From Edaphochlamys debaryana (lineage: Eukaryota > Chlorophyta > Chlorophyceae > Chlamydomonadales), in the NCBI GenBank assembly GCA_016858145.1, contig JAEHOE010000045.1:186001-250000 (forward strand): 64,000 bases of DNA, given 5' to 3'. The translations under genes and the position numbers were made by a program. The notes below the pieces were generated by a model. The model did not search any database. It was not told the DNA's origin and saw nothing but the letters and a program-made list of their open reading frames with translations. Within the stretch, counting starts at the first letter, position 1, and each line of letters starts with the position of its first letter. Below, piece after piece: positions 10,402 to 22,359 of the stretch.

Positions 10402-13400
10402 ATGCTGGTCCTGGCGCTGCTGCTTTGCGCTGCAGCCGGGGCCCGCGCGGCCGACGGACGCTGCCACGTCTTCCACAACGCGAGCTTTTGGACAGGCGAG
10501 CCAACGGTGAGCCTTCTGGAGCAGGCAAGCGTTTGCTTCGATCGATTGCATTGCAGCAGCGACTTGCCGAGCTGTCGATGGCTTTCCCGCCTTCCCCTCC
10601 GTTGCTGCAGGCTCCCTTCGCGCCAACAGCGCTGTTGGTGCAGCACAGCATCATCCGCGCGGTGGGCTCGCTGGCAGCCGTGCACGAGGCGCTGCTGGGG
10701 CAGGTGTTGGCGCGGGTGGAGGAGCATGCTGCCGGCGACCAGCCGGGCAGGGCTCCCCTCGAGGACGCTCGGGTGGCAGCCGCATCGCCGGGAGCAGAGG
10801 AAGGTGTGGCGGGAGCGGGCTGCAGCGCGTCGGAGGTGGTCTACCACGACCTGCAGGGCCGCTTCGTGATGCCGGTGAGATGCGGGGGCTGGGGTCCTGG
10901 CGCTGGTGCTCACAAGAGCCCGGCCCACTTGACCCTTTGGTCGATGGGCGCTTAGGTCAGGGACGTGGAGAGGCCGTCGTGGGGTTCCATGCTGAGCCAC
11001 GGTGTCCGACCCACATTACCCCGACCTCAGTGGGTCAGGATACATGCAGTGTCGGGCGAGTTGCGCCTGGTACTCCTGCCTGCCGCCCTGACCCGACCCA
11101 CATCGTCCCGACCCACATCGCCTTTTCCCCCCTCTTCCCCAGGGCTTCGTGGATGCCCACACCCACGTCATCCCCGGGGGCCTGGCCCTGGGCCGTGTGA
11201 TGCTGCGGGGGGTGGCTTCGCGGGCCGAGTTTGTTCAGCGGGTGGCAGGGGCGGCTGCGGCGCTGGGCCCGAGGGAGTGGGTGCTCGGAGGGCTGTGGGA
11301 CGAGGGCGACTGGGGCGGAGAGCTGCCCTCACGGCACTGGCTGGACGAGGTGAGCCAGGTGGTACTCGGCCATCGGGCCACACAGGGTGGGGGCTGGGGG
11401 CAGAGAGGCTGCTCCTGTCCCATAAGAGCCGCAGCTCTCCCGCCGAGGGTGTACTCCGTGCTCATGTTCGGGAGGCTGGGCGCGCGCAAGCCCGCAGCCC
11501 TTCCCAGCCAAGGTTTGCAGCGGTGTTGCTCCTGTACTGCCATCCCTGTCCTCAGGCGGGGGGCGGGCGGCCCGTGTACCTCACCCGCCACGACAGCCAC
11601 CTGGGGGTGGCCAGCTCCGAGGCGCTGAGGCGGGCTCGCATATCAGCCGCCTCGCCCGACCCCAGCGGCGGCGTCATCGACAGAGACGACCGCGGAGAGC
11701 CCACAGGCATCGTACGGTGAGGCGGCTGCTGGCTGCGGACAGCGTAGGGCCCCGACCCACATTGAGCTTGTCTACCGGTGGCCGGGAAGGGCTGCTTATT
11801 GCCGACCCACATCGTGTATCCATCCGCCAGCTTACCGCCTTTCCACCCCTCCCACCATCCTCATGCTCCCCAGTGAGAAGGCCATGCAGCTGCTGGCGTC
11901 CGCCATTCCGGAGCCCTCCGCCGCCGCCCGCGCTGCCGCGCTGGCGGCCGCCTCCCGCCTGGCGCTGTCGCGGGGCATCACCACTATGGTGGGTGCTGAG
12001 GCTGGGGGGGAGCAGGACAGTCCCACCAACGCCGCCCGCTTCAAGCAACACAGAGTGATCATGTCCGGCAACCATGGTCCGCACCTCGCGCTGCCCGCCC
12101 CCACAGGTGGACCTGGGGCGCTACCCCTTCTCCGACGCAGACAGCCCCTGGCGGGACCTCATGGAGGTGTACCTGCCGGCGGCGGAGGCGGGAGAGCTCC
12201 AGGTCCGCATCTTCGCCTACACGCCCCTCGTCTCAAGGTGGGTGCCCACACCCCTTGCTCCCGTGGCCCCGTGACCCCTCGCCCCTTCTGCCTTCTGCCT
12301 TACGAGCCAGCCGCGTGGCATGGCCCCCACTGAGCCCTGCCGGTCTGCCCCCGCCTCCCAGGCGGCGCCTCGAGGCCTTCACGTCCGCCCGCGGCCGCTC
12401 GCACCCCGGCGGCCGGCTGCACTGGGGCGGCACCAAGGAGTTCGTGGACGGCAGCCTGGGCTCCCACACCGCCCTCTTGTGGCAGCCCTATGCGGACGTG
12501 CCTCTGCCGCCGCCCGCTGTGCCTGGCATATCTAAGGCAGCATCGCCAGCTGCGGAGCCTGGCGTGGGCGCGGAGGAGGCAGCAGCAGGGGCGGCAGCGG
12601 GAGCGCGGTCCGCTGCCGATGCGGAGCGGCGCTGGGTGGCTGCGTACGGTCAACGCATGGTCGGGGACACAGATCTAAGGGCGGAGCTGCGGGGCGTCGT
12701 GGCGGCCGGCCTGCAGGTGAGGCCTCAGCTCCAGTGCCTGCCAGTTACCTCGGCTCTCAGCGTCCCAACCCGGACCCTACCCTGCTGTCACGCAGCTACC
12801 TACCCAATCCCGCCCCACCCAACAGCCCCATGCTGCTTACGTATTCCCAGGCCTTGACCCCGCACCACCTTCCTCCCCATGCTTCTTCCCTTCCCATGCC
12901 CCCCATGCAGTCCGCGGTGCACGCCATCGGCGACCGGGCCATCGACGAGCTGGTGGCGGCGTACGACGCAGCGCTGCGGGAGGTGGCGGCGGAGCAGCTG
13001 CAGGCCGAGGGGAGGGGCGGCAGCGGGGCGGAGGCGGAGGCGGCGCTGGAAGAGCGGAGGGCGCAGCTTGCGGCCCGGCGACCCCTCACGGTTGAGCACG
13101 TGCAGGTGGGGAGCAAGCGCTGCAACCTGCAAGCCAGCGTGCTGCCGCACCGACAGCCCTGCATAGCGGAAGCACGACCTTCGGCGTGATCCCCATCCCG
13201 CAGCTTCCGCTGACTGTCCTATCCCATCCCCTCCGTCCCCCAAACTGCAGCACATCTCTGGTCCCAACGCCACCGCCGCCCTCGCCGCTGTGGGCCTCCG
13301 CCCCGTGATCAACCCGCTGCACCTCCTCACGGACCGGGAGCTGCTGCTGCCCCGCCTGGGCCCCGACCGGGCAGCCGCCTCCCGGTCCTTTGCCTTCGGC

Positions 13401-14075
13401 TCCCTGGCGGCCGCCGGCCTGCGGCCCGCGTGCGGCTCGGACTGGCCCGTGGCGGACCTGCAGCCCCTCACCTCCATGTACGCCGCCGTACACCGTACGG
13501 CGCCGCCAGAGCACGTGGCGGCGGAGCTGAACGCCCGGCTCGGGCCCAGCGCGCGGATGGAGGTGGAGGGCGTCGGGCAGCACGCGGCTGCGGTGCGCGC
13601 GGCCGTGGATGCTGATCACGCCGGGGCTGTTGGGAGTCCCGAGGCCGCAGAGCTGCAGGCCGAAGATGAGGAGGAGGCGGGGGAGCGGCTGACAATGCAG
13701 GAGGCCCTGCTGGGGCACACGGCCTGGGCCGCGGAGGCCGCGGGCCTGGGCTGGCTGGTGGGGCGCCTGGCCCCCGGGCTGAGGGCCGACCTGGTGGAGA
13801 TTGACACAGCCTTGATGTGGCCCTCGGCGGCCGCTGGGGGCGGCAGGCAGGCGGGCAGGACGGAGGGAGCGGAGGGGGGGCTGAGTGGTGGGGAGTGGCC
13901 GGAGTGGAGCCCGGAGGCGGGGCTGGCCAGGCGCATTCCCGCGGTGCTGCGCACGTGGGTGGACGGGCAGGTCGTATATGAGGCTGGTAGGGGGGCGGTG
14001 GAGGTTGGGGCCCTGGCGGCTGGCGCTGAGGCCGCAGCGGGGCTGGTTGGCGGCGTGGCGTGGGCAATCGTGTGA
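10402..14075 (+). CDS. Secreted amidohydrolase 3 family protein (LAF3/YtcJ-like)
   Basis: Nine-exon metal-dependent hydrolase related to bacterial YtcJ and plant LAF3. Its substrate is unknown; family members cleave amide or imide bonds. Exon 1 is 10402-10506 and exon 2 is 10611-10873; the last exon ends at the TGA at 14073-14075. Residues 1-16 (MLVLALLLCAAAGARA) form a signal peptide, so the enzyme probably enters the secretory pathway. Metal-site motifs are in the expected order: VDAHTHVIPGG (HxH), FVDGSLGSHTA with the preceding Lys in GTKEFVDG, SAVHAIGDRAID, VEHVQHISGP, and the Asp in GSDWPVADLQPL. The late region LAPGLRADLVEID is the typical return to the beta-sandwich. Low-complexity Ala/Glu inserts interrupt the barrel, as is common in these algae. 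The nearest neighbour downstream is a secreted peptidase, but no functional link is shown. Confidence 0.9.
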
Positions 14076-14626
14076 GTGGCAGTGTCAGGGAGACATGCCA
14101 GCATCAGGGCTCGAATGCGACGGTGTTGGGAGCATTTGAGGCAAGTGACTCTGGACCGTGAGTCCGTGACCAGCGCAGGCATTGGCCAAGTGCAGTCCAT
14201 GTCTTTCTTCTCATACATGTGCAGGTGTCACGCGCGCGATGTCAACGCGTGCAACAATAAGGCTCATAGATCAATGATATTACTTTTAACCGTAGCGGAG
14301 GATTGCAGAATGTCTGAGTCTGTGGTCGTTCGATTGGGGAGGGAACGCGTGACGTGGGGGCCATGTTTTGCCGCGGCGAGGAGCAAGGCGGCTCGCGACG
14401 CAAAGGTGGCCTGGACTTTGATTCGTGAGATCTTTACGTGCAGGATGGGACTGGTCTGCTGGGGTGTCACGGCTGCGTGTGTGTATGCGCGACGCGTCAG
14501 TACGGTCCCGAGCTCCCCGCCCCAACATACCTGGCCCTCGCGAGCTCTACTGGTTGCAGCACAGCGTAGTCTCTACACAGCTGCAACTGGTGCTCGAGCA
14601 CCGCGTTTCGCTAGGGGATATCCAAG
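14076..14626. other. Spacer between amidohydrolase and carboxypeptidase
   Basis: This holds the 3' flank of the amidohydrolase and the 5' flank of the serine carboxypeptidase, both plus strand. It is less GC-rich than the genes (for example around 14265-14300) and has no supported open frame or RNA. Confidence 0.5.
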
Positions 14627-17600
14627 ATGGCGAGACCTTGGGCGTTGCCCCTAGGACTGCTCTTAGCGGCCAGCGCCCTGTGTGCGTCTGGCTATGTCAG
14701 CGATAGGATCACCGAGAAGGAAATCCACTTCGACCTGGACTTTCTAGGGGATACACCAGTCGTGGACCCTCCCAAGCGAATTGCGGGATACTTCAAGCTC
14801 AACCGGTGAGCTGCATTGCACAACGGCAGGCGATAGCGGTCGGTACCGGGTTGTCGGCGCGTTGTGCCCGAAGCCCCAGGGCTGGTGGTAATCCACCAGC
14901 ATTCACGAGAGCATGCCACTCAAGTTCCGCCTCGCGGGTCTCCTCGGCCCATGCGACACGCATGACCTGCCCACCGTCCTCAGCCTACATGCATATCGGC
15001 CGTGGGGCCTGACTGACTGCTAAGTCGCGTCCAGCTCTCGAGAGGCCCCACCACGTGGCCTCCGACCCCACGCCTCCTGACCCCCTCCCGGCCCCCGCTC
15101 CCGACCCCCTTCTCCCCCCGCCCCTCCCCCGCAGGACCCACGATGCGCGCATGTTCTACTTCTTCTTCCAGTCCCGCAGCAAGGACGCCGCCAAGGACCC
15201 CCTCGTGCTCTGGATGACGGGTGCGAGGCTGGGCTGGGCCTCGCGGAGTCCAGCTGTCGGGGCCGCCCGTGCCGACTGCACGTGCACATGAGCGGTCACG
15301 TGGTGCCCGCTGCGCTCAACCCACTCCTCCCCTCAACCCACTCCTCTCAGGCGGGCCGGGCTGCAGCAGTGAGATTGCCATCTTCTTTGAGAACGGGCCG
15401 TACAGGTGCGAGAGTGGGGGGCCGCTGTTCTGGGTTGCAAACAGGGTTGCAGTGCAAGCGAGTGCGCGAGGGCACGGCCAGCGCGGGATTCTAGGTGCCG
15501 CATGCGTGTTGTAGGGGCCGTATGCTCCCGGACCTGCGCAGTGCTGACCGTCCTTGCTCCCTCCTTGCTCCCTCCACTTTCCCTCCTCACGCTGCCGTGC
15601 CGTCCCCCCTACAGCATCAACGCGTGGGTACTGGTCGGGGTTGGGGTCGGGAGCCTGGCGGCGTGGACCAAGGGCAGGGCGGCGAGGGCGGAGGGCAGCG
15701 CGGCGAGGGTGGAGGGGTTCGGGGTGCAAACGCGCACCTCCCATGGCCATCTCCTTTACGCGCGAGTTGCCGTCCTCGCCCGGCGCAACCTTCCTATCGT
15801 CTACTGCACACAGTTGCGACATTGACACTCGCTCGCGACCCCACACAGTGACCGCAAGACGCTGACGGAGACCAAGTACGGATGGGACACGTACCACAAC
15901 ATGTGAGGCGGCGGGGAAGGGGGGATGGCCGGGAGCGCAATCAAGGGAGCAAAAGCCCGTGGGCGGCAGGCTTGTGGAGACATGCCTGTCTCTTCATGGA
16001 ACGTGTGAGCCGCATGCTGCCCTGAAGCCAATGCGCTGACCTAATCAACCCTCCCTCCCCGCCCTCCCCAGGATCTTCGTGGATCAGCCCATTGGCACTG
16101 GCTTCTCGTACAGCGGGGTAAGGGGGGGCGGGAGGGAGACATGGACCGGAGGGGGGGTTGAGGCAAGGGCTGAGGGACGAGGCTGTTATGGATTGGCGCA
16201 CTACTGTCCGACAGTACCCCGGTACGTGACGCCGTGTGCCGTCTCCCTCCCCATCCCTCCCTTCTGCTCCGCTCCCCCCCCAGGACTGGCGTGACACGGT
16301 GTTCGATGAGACCCGCGTGGGTCAGGACATGCTGGACTTCCTGTGGGAGTTCTACAGGGGTGAGGGGGGGGCAGGGAGGGTGAGGGCAGGGAGGGGAAGG
16401 GGAGGGAGGGCAGGCAAGGAGGGGGAAGGCATCTTGCGGGTGGGCAGGTCTGGCTGCCAGCGGTGGGTGTCGACGGAGGAGCCCACTAGCCTGCGGGCAA
16501 GCACGCAGACGACAACCCCCGCCCCTGCCTCCCCCGCCTTCTCCCTCCCCCGCCCAGTGCACCCCGAGATGCAGGCCAACCCCTTCTACGTCACCGGGGA
16601 GTCGTACGCGGTGAGGGGTTGGGAGCGAAGGGCCGGTGGGGGGGTGGGGCACTGGGCCACACCTACCACATGCCACGTGCCCCCCTCATACCCAAGCCCC
16701 CACCACGAGACCCACTTCAGCGCGCCTTCTTCGTCCAGTTGGTCATCCTTACTTCTCCCCTCTGTCCTCCCTCCCCCCCCCCAGGGCCACTACGTCCCGG
16801 CCGTGTCCTCCGCCATCTACCGGGCCAACGAGCTGGGCCAGGGCCCCATGACCATTCCCCTGGCGGGCCTGGCCATCGGCAACGGCATGACCCACCCCTC
16901 CATCCAGTTCCCCGCCTACGCCGACTTTGCGCTGGAGAACAAGCTCATCAGCCAGGGGGTGAGGATGGGGTGTGAGGGTGGGGCCGGGTTGGGGGGCGGG
17001 TTGGTGGGGTGGAGAGGCTGGTGCGGTCGAGGTGAGGGGGCTGGGGGTAGCCCGGGAGCGCGGTGCTTCGTTGGGCCTGAGTTGACCGCGCCGGCCCCTG
17101 TCTGACCGCCTCCTGCCGCCCCGCACCCCCCTGCGCGTCCCCCCGCACCCCAGCTGCACGACTCCATCCAGTGGTGGATGCCGCTGTGCACGTGGGGGGC
17201 CGAGTTCTGCGACTCACACAAGTGGCGCCTGGCCTGCACCATCGCGCTGCAGGTGGGGGGGGGGGGGTGTTCTCGGGGTGCGGGGGGAAGGGAGGGGGCA
17301 TGTTGCGCGGGGGAGCTGTCTAGTTGTGGTGGGCTGAGCCTTGGGGTCAGCCGCAGGGAGCCGTCAACTCGCTGTTCCCCCTCGCTTTCCCTCTCTCCCC
17401 CTCACCCCCAGGTCTGCCAGCTCACGTCCTTTGAGCGCATCCTCATGGCCAACCCCGGGATCAACGTGTACGACATCACCAAGAAGTGTGAGTCACGGGC
17501 CCTCTCCTGCTGCACCTGCACCCGGGTCCACGGCGTGCAGCTCCACCGGTGCCTGCAATGCTGGCCCTTGCTGAGCCTGCTTGCTGTCCCCTGTCCGAGC

Positions 17601-19164
17601 CCCCTCCCCCACCCCTCCCCCTCCTCCCCCCCCCAGGCGAGGGCGACCTGTGCTACGACATGAGCGCCGCCGACGACTTCCTCAACCAGCCCGAGGTGGG
17701 GAGAGAGGGAGGGGGTGGGACGGGGAGGGAGATACGGATAGGGCCCTGGCGCGCTTGGGGGGCCTGCAGGTCTGGGCCAGGTGATGAGCGCCTCACCCCA
17801 CTCCACCCTGCTCCTCAACCCCGTGTCACCTCCCTGCCTCCCCCCCAGGTCCGCAAGGAGCTGGGCGTGGGCAACCGGGAGTGGTCCGAGTGCAACATGG
17901 ACGTCAACGGCAACTTCATGGGTGGGGCTGGGTGGGGGCGGGGCCGTGGGACCGGGTGGAGCGGGTTTGGAAGGGCTGCCATCCAGGGTGGCTAGCGGGA
18001 TCTTGGCATCTGGCAGCTGGCAGCCTCTCTGGACCTCTTAGGCCCCCATGCTCCACGAAGCCCTTCTCCTCGCCTTCACCCCGCTCCCCTACCCCCTTCC
18101 CCTTCCCTCCCCCCCTCTCGAAGGCGACTGGCTGCGCTCCTACGACGACCTGCTGCCCCCCCTGCTGGAGGACGGCATCAGGGTCATGATATACGCAGGG
18201 GACCTGGACCTCATCTGCAACTGGCTGGGCAACGAGCGGTGGGTGGCAGGGGGGCAGAGGAGGCTACGATCATGGGCCCGGTGCTGGCGACGGTGACCTG
18301 CCCTTCCTCTCTGCTTCCCATGTGCTGCTGCCCTTCCCCGGTACTTGTCGACTCACCCGCTATCGCCACCCACCCATCCTTCCCCGGCGCCCAGGTGGGT
18401 GGACGTGATGGATTGGGAGCGCTCCTCCGAGTGGCCCTCCGTGGCGGCCGTGGAGTGGGCGGTGGAGAAGGCGGTGGCGGGCTCCGTGCGGGAGCTGGGG
18501 CCGCTGTCCTTCGTCAAGGTCTACCAGGCGGTGAGCCGGGGGCCGGGGGGTGGGAGGGGGGGGGCAGGAGGGCGGGGAAGGACAGCGGCAGGGGGCGGGG
18601 CCGTGTCCGTTGAGTCGGGACGCGGGACTTCTGCTGCTGCGCGCTGTCTCTTGCCTCCCTGCCTTCGCATCTGCAACGCTGCCGCCCCTCGCATCCGATC
18701 ACTCCTCCCATCTGCCCCCTCCAACCCCCCTGCAGGGCCACATGGTCCCCATGGACCAGCCCCGCAACGCGCTGGGCATGATGTGGCGCTTCACGCGCAA
18801 CCAGTCCCTCACCGCCCCCCCCGACCTCATGGACCCCGAGCTGCGCACCCTGCTGGCGCAGCCCACGCCCGCGGAGCGCCTAGCGGCCCACGCCTCCGCC
18901 TCCGCCTCCACTGCCTCGACCTCTGCGGTGGAGGCTGCCGCTGTGGAGACCGAGGCCGAGGTGCAGGCGCATGGCAGCAAGGCGGTGGCGGCGGGTGCGG
19001 AGGCGCGGCACCGCGAGTCCACGCACCGCTCCGACAAGGGCCTGCTGCCGGGGCAGGTGCTGGGTGAGGAGGGGGTGCGGCACGCCATGGGGCGCCACGC
19101 GGGCGGGGGCCTGCGCACCGAGGAGGCGGGGGCCGCGGAGGAGGTGGAGCGGGCGGAGGTGTAG
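14627..19164 (+). CDS. Serine carboxypeptidase (S10 family)
   Basis: Secreted or vacuolar serine carboxypeptidase that removes C-terminal residues, or possibly an SCPL acyltransferase. There are about 15 exons. Exon 1 (14627-14805) begins with a signal peptide ([19 protein letters not shown]). The catalytic triad is complete: Ser in GESYA/GHYVPA (split by an intron near 16611-16785), Asp in [14 protein letters not shown], and His in GHMVPMDQP. The oxyanion motif GGPGCSSE and the motif [14 protein letters not shown] are also present. Exon 4 is only 9 nt (15615-15623) and restores the family's GPYSIN region; its borders TACAG/CATCAACGC/GTGGGT keep phase on both sides. After the conserved end there is an unusual tail of about 115 residues rich in Ala and Glu (18810-19161). 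A classic peptidase is favoured because the triad and the NG(P/S)YSI region are intact. Confidence 0.93.
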
Positions 19165-20363
19165 GCAGGCGCTGGGCCTGCAGGCGGGATTGAGGAGGGG
19201 TGTGTGGGGTGGACTATTTGCGGGCCACGCGTGCAGTGTGTGCTGTGTGCAGCACAGGGGGATGTGTCGCCCGTGACCGCGGCTAGCTGGGCTGCCCGGC
19301 GTGTGCCGGGCTGGCGGGCGTTGCCAGGCGCGATCCGTGGCAGCGCGCTGCGTCATGTGTGGGCTGTGTGCGGTGCTGCCGTGTGTGTTGCTCACAAGTG
19401 GGCCAGGTGCGCGTGGGCTGCTTTACGTGTATAGCTAAATTGCAAGTTGGAGTTGCAGCTTTCATGGTAGGCGTGTTACAGGTGTTCCGTATACCGGTAC
19501 ATCAGCTTTGCGCTCTGATCAGGTAGCGGGATTCCTGGCCCGTCCTGAACGGTATCAGCCATGTAACGGTGAATGCCTGCCTCTGGACTCGCAAAACATA
19601 CCCTCGCGGCCTGAACGCCATCACAATCAGACCACACTGCAGGTTGAGGAGCAAGGTATCAACCCCCTGCCTGCCCAACTCGTGCAGTCCTACGACAGCC
19701 CATCGATGCAATACGCTGGGCCCCTAGCTAGCAGTTGATGCCTACAAGCCGAAGTCGACCTGAACATCTTTCACCCAGCGTGCAGACCCTGGCCTGCCGA
19801 ACCTACGATGCATGACAAAGGGACGTACAATACTAAAGGGAACACTAGTGCGAAGTGAGGCTATTAGCCGGAGCCACATCTGACGCCCGTCAGTACCGGG
19901 TGCCAGTTCCGGCCATCTCACGCGAGCTACAGCCTGGCCGGCGCCCTTGCGGGCGGGGCCCGCCGACGGCTGCACATGAAGGCACCCGATACCTCCCGCG
20001 ACACCCCGCAGGGCCTGCGATATGCAAACGACATTAATCGAAAGCAGCGCGAGCCTGCAACAATGAAGCCAACCATCCTACGCCGCAGAAAGCTCATAAC
20101 AGAGCCTGCACGCCTCCATCCAGCCGTATCCCTAGAGCTCCTGACTGCTGACTGCGGCCACAAAGCCGCGGCGCCGTCGCCCCCATGCTCCTACCAACCT
20201 GATGCCCTCATGCCTCTGACGCCCCCTGACGTGCCTGCCTGCATCTGCACCTGCCTGTTTCTTCATCAGTGCCACTGGCCGTTTCCTTCCTCGTTACCTA
20301 GCTGCTTCCCTCAATGCAGTCCATGCATCGCCGCTGACCCCACCTGCCCGGGGCGCCCCGCCC
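19165..20363. other. Convergent intergenic region
   Basis: This lies between the 3' ends of the carboxypeptidase (plus) and Elongin A (minus). It is more AT-rich than the genes and short frames only are seen. No RNA gene, repeat or terminator-like hairpin was recognised. Both 3' UTRs should be here. Confidence 0.5.
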
Positions 20364-22260
20364 TCAGAGGTCATCCTCAGCGAACGTCCCGGGCCCCGTT
20401 TTGCCGCCCGCGCCAGGCTGCTTTGCCCCGCCCCCACCCGCCCCCGCCGCGGGCGTGAGCGGGCTGCCCCCCACCGGCACCGTGCCCATGCGCTGCGCGG
20501 GGCGGGCGGACGGCACCGCGAACTTGCCCGCGCCCCCCGCCCCGGGCGAGGCCGAGGGCGGGGGCTTGCGCGGGTACATGACACGCGGGTCGGGGCCGCT
20601 GGGGCGGGACGGCGCCGGGGGCGGCGCGGGCGCGGGTTCAGGCACGGAAGACCGGGCAAACTTGGCCGCGTGCGCCGCCGCGGCGGCCGCCCCCGGCGCG
20701 GCCCGTTTGGCCCCCGCCAGCGAGGCCACGGAAGCCGGGGAGGCGGGGGAGGCGGGCGAGTGCGTGGGCCGCAGCCCCAGGCCGATGCTGCCCGACCGGA
20801 ACCCCATGGCGCCGGCGCTGCCGCTGGCACCCGACCCCGCCGACCCAGATGACCCGGTCGCCCGCGCCGCCGCCGCAGCTGCCACAGCCGCCGCGCGCGC
20901 CGCTGCCTTGGGCAGTTCCGGCTCCTTATGCAGCGCCCCGCCCCTGCTGGCGGCACTGGGCGGCGCCCCGATCTTGCCCAGCACCCCGCCCGTGGTCCGC
21001 TGCAGCAGCGCCGCCCCCGCCAGGCTGCTGCTGTGGCCCGTGGCGGCACTGGACACGCCGCCGGCGGGGCGGGACACGGTGCGAGTGACGATGGGGGCGT
21101 GGGGCGCGGCGGGGCGCTTGGGCACGAGCCCGATCTCCTTGAGCAGCTTCACCTGGCCCAAGGGCCGGGAGGCGAGCAGCGCGGCGGAGGCGGAGGGGGG
21201 GCCGCCGCGGCTGCCCCCCGAGCCGCCCCCGAGCCGCCGCACGGGCGCCCGCAGGCGCTTGGCGGGGGCCAGCTTGTCGATCATCTGGGGAGGGAGGGGG
21301 GGCGGAGAGGTGGCTTTATTGGGGCGTCATGAAGCATACATATGCCGCGATGTGGGCTGGAGGCCACCTCTACGAACTCTTAGGACCTTGGCGGGACGCT
21401 CTGCCCCAACCGCCCCCCACACCTTGGCCGTGCGGCTCTCCCGCTCCGCCTGCGCGATCTGGTAGGCGGCGGCGGTGCGCTCCTTGGCCGCAGCGGCCCG
21501 CTCCGCCAGCTCGGCCTTGCGCTCCTGGTATAGCGCTCGGTAGTCGCCTGGGGCGGGAGGGGCAGGCGCGGGCGCAGGCGGGTTGGGGTGGGTGGAGCAT
21601 GGGGGCACGCGGGGAGGCCCCAGGCTGGCAAGCTGGCCATGTCGGCACCAGCAAGCGGGACGTGCAGCCCGCACCTACCCGGCGCTGCTTCGATGCCTTT
21701 GGGTGGGGAGTAGTCCGGAGGTTCTTCAGACTGCAACTCCTCCGCCTGGTAGGGGGTGAGACGGGTTCACACGTGGCAACCAACCACGCTGGAACCTGGA
21801 CGTCTGGGCCCCCCCAAACCCCACCTTCAAACCCCCTCTCCAAACGCTTCTCCCCCGCTCCCCCCCACGCCCCAGCCCACCTCCAGAGACCCCATCCCCA
21901 GCTCTGTGGCCACAAGGCGCTTCCACAGGTGCCAGGTGTACCACTCGAGGTTACGGTCCGAGCCCTCGAGCGTGCTGTCCTCGATGCTCGCCAGCTGCTC
22001 GGCGTTGCAGTGCCACAGTATCGAGCGCAGCGAGTCTGGGTCCATGAAGCCCACATCGCCTGCGTGCGCAGAGCCAGTCAGGCTGCCGCGCAGGCTTTGC
22101 TATCGCAGCTGCAGTGCCTGCTGCCCGTGAATGCGCCCGGGCCTCACCCAACAACTCGCGGTATCGTATGAGCGTATTTGCGCACGCCTCTCTTAGAGTT
22201 GGGATGAAGATAGGTCGCCGCGGGGCCTGCACAGGAGCTGCTGCCTCCGCTTCAGCCATG
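20364..22260 (-). CDS. ELOA: Elongin A homologue with BC box
   Basis: Transcription elongation factor SIII subunit A, which stimulates RNA polymerase II elongation and, with Elongin B/C and a cullin, can target stalled polymerase. There are five exons and about 490 residues. Exon 1 starts at 22260 (MAEAEAAAPVQAP). Residues about 21-30, TLREACANTL, match the Elongin BC-box consensus TLxxxCxxxL exactly. Next comes the F-box-like helix region, GFMDPDSLRSILWHCNAEQL and IEDST, then NLEWYTWHLWKR, as in animal Elongin A. A following helix, DYRALYQERKAELAER, matches the family's charged segment. The last exon (20364 to about 21283) is a Gly/Ala/Pro-rich disordered tail ending AEDDL, which is unlike the metazoan tail. 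Animal Elongin A has a long N-terminal TFIIS-like domain; it is absent here. Confidence 0.87.
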
Positions 22261-22359
22261 ACCGATACTGTGGCTTTCTCGACCTGCTCGCGCCCTGCGT
22301 GCTGTCGTGTGTTAGGAAGCACAGCAGGGTTGAGAGTATCAAGGAATACACGCCCTGGT

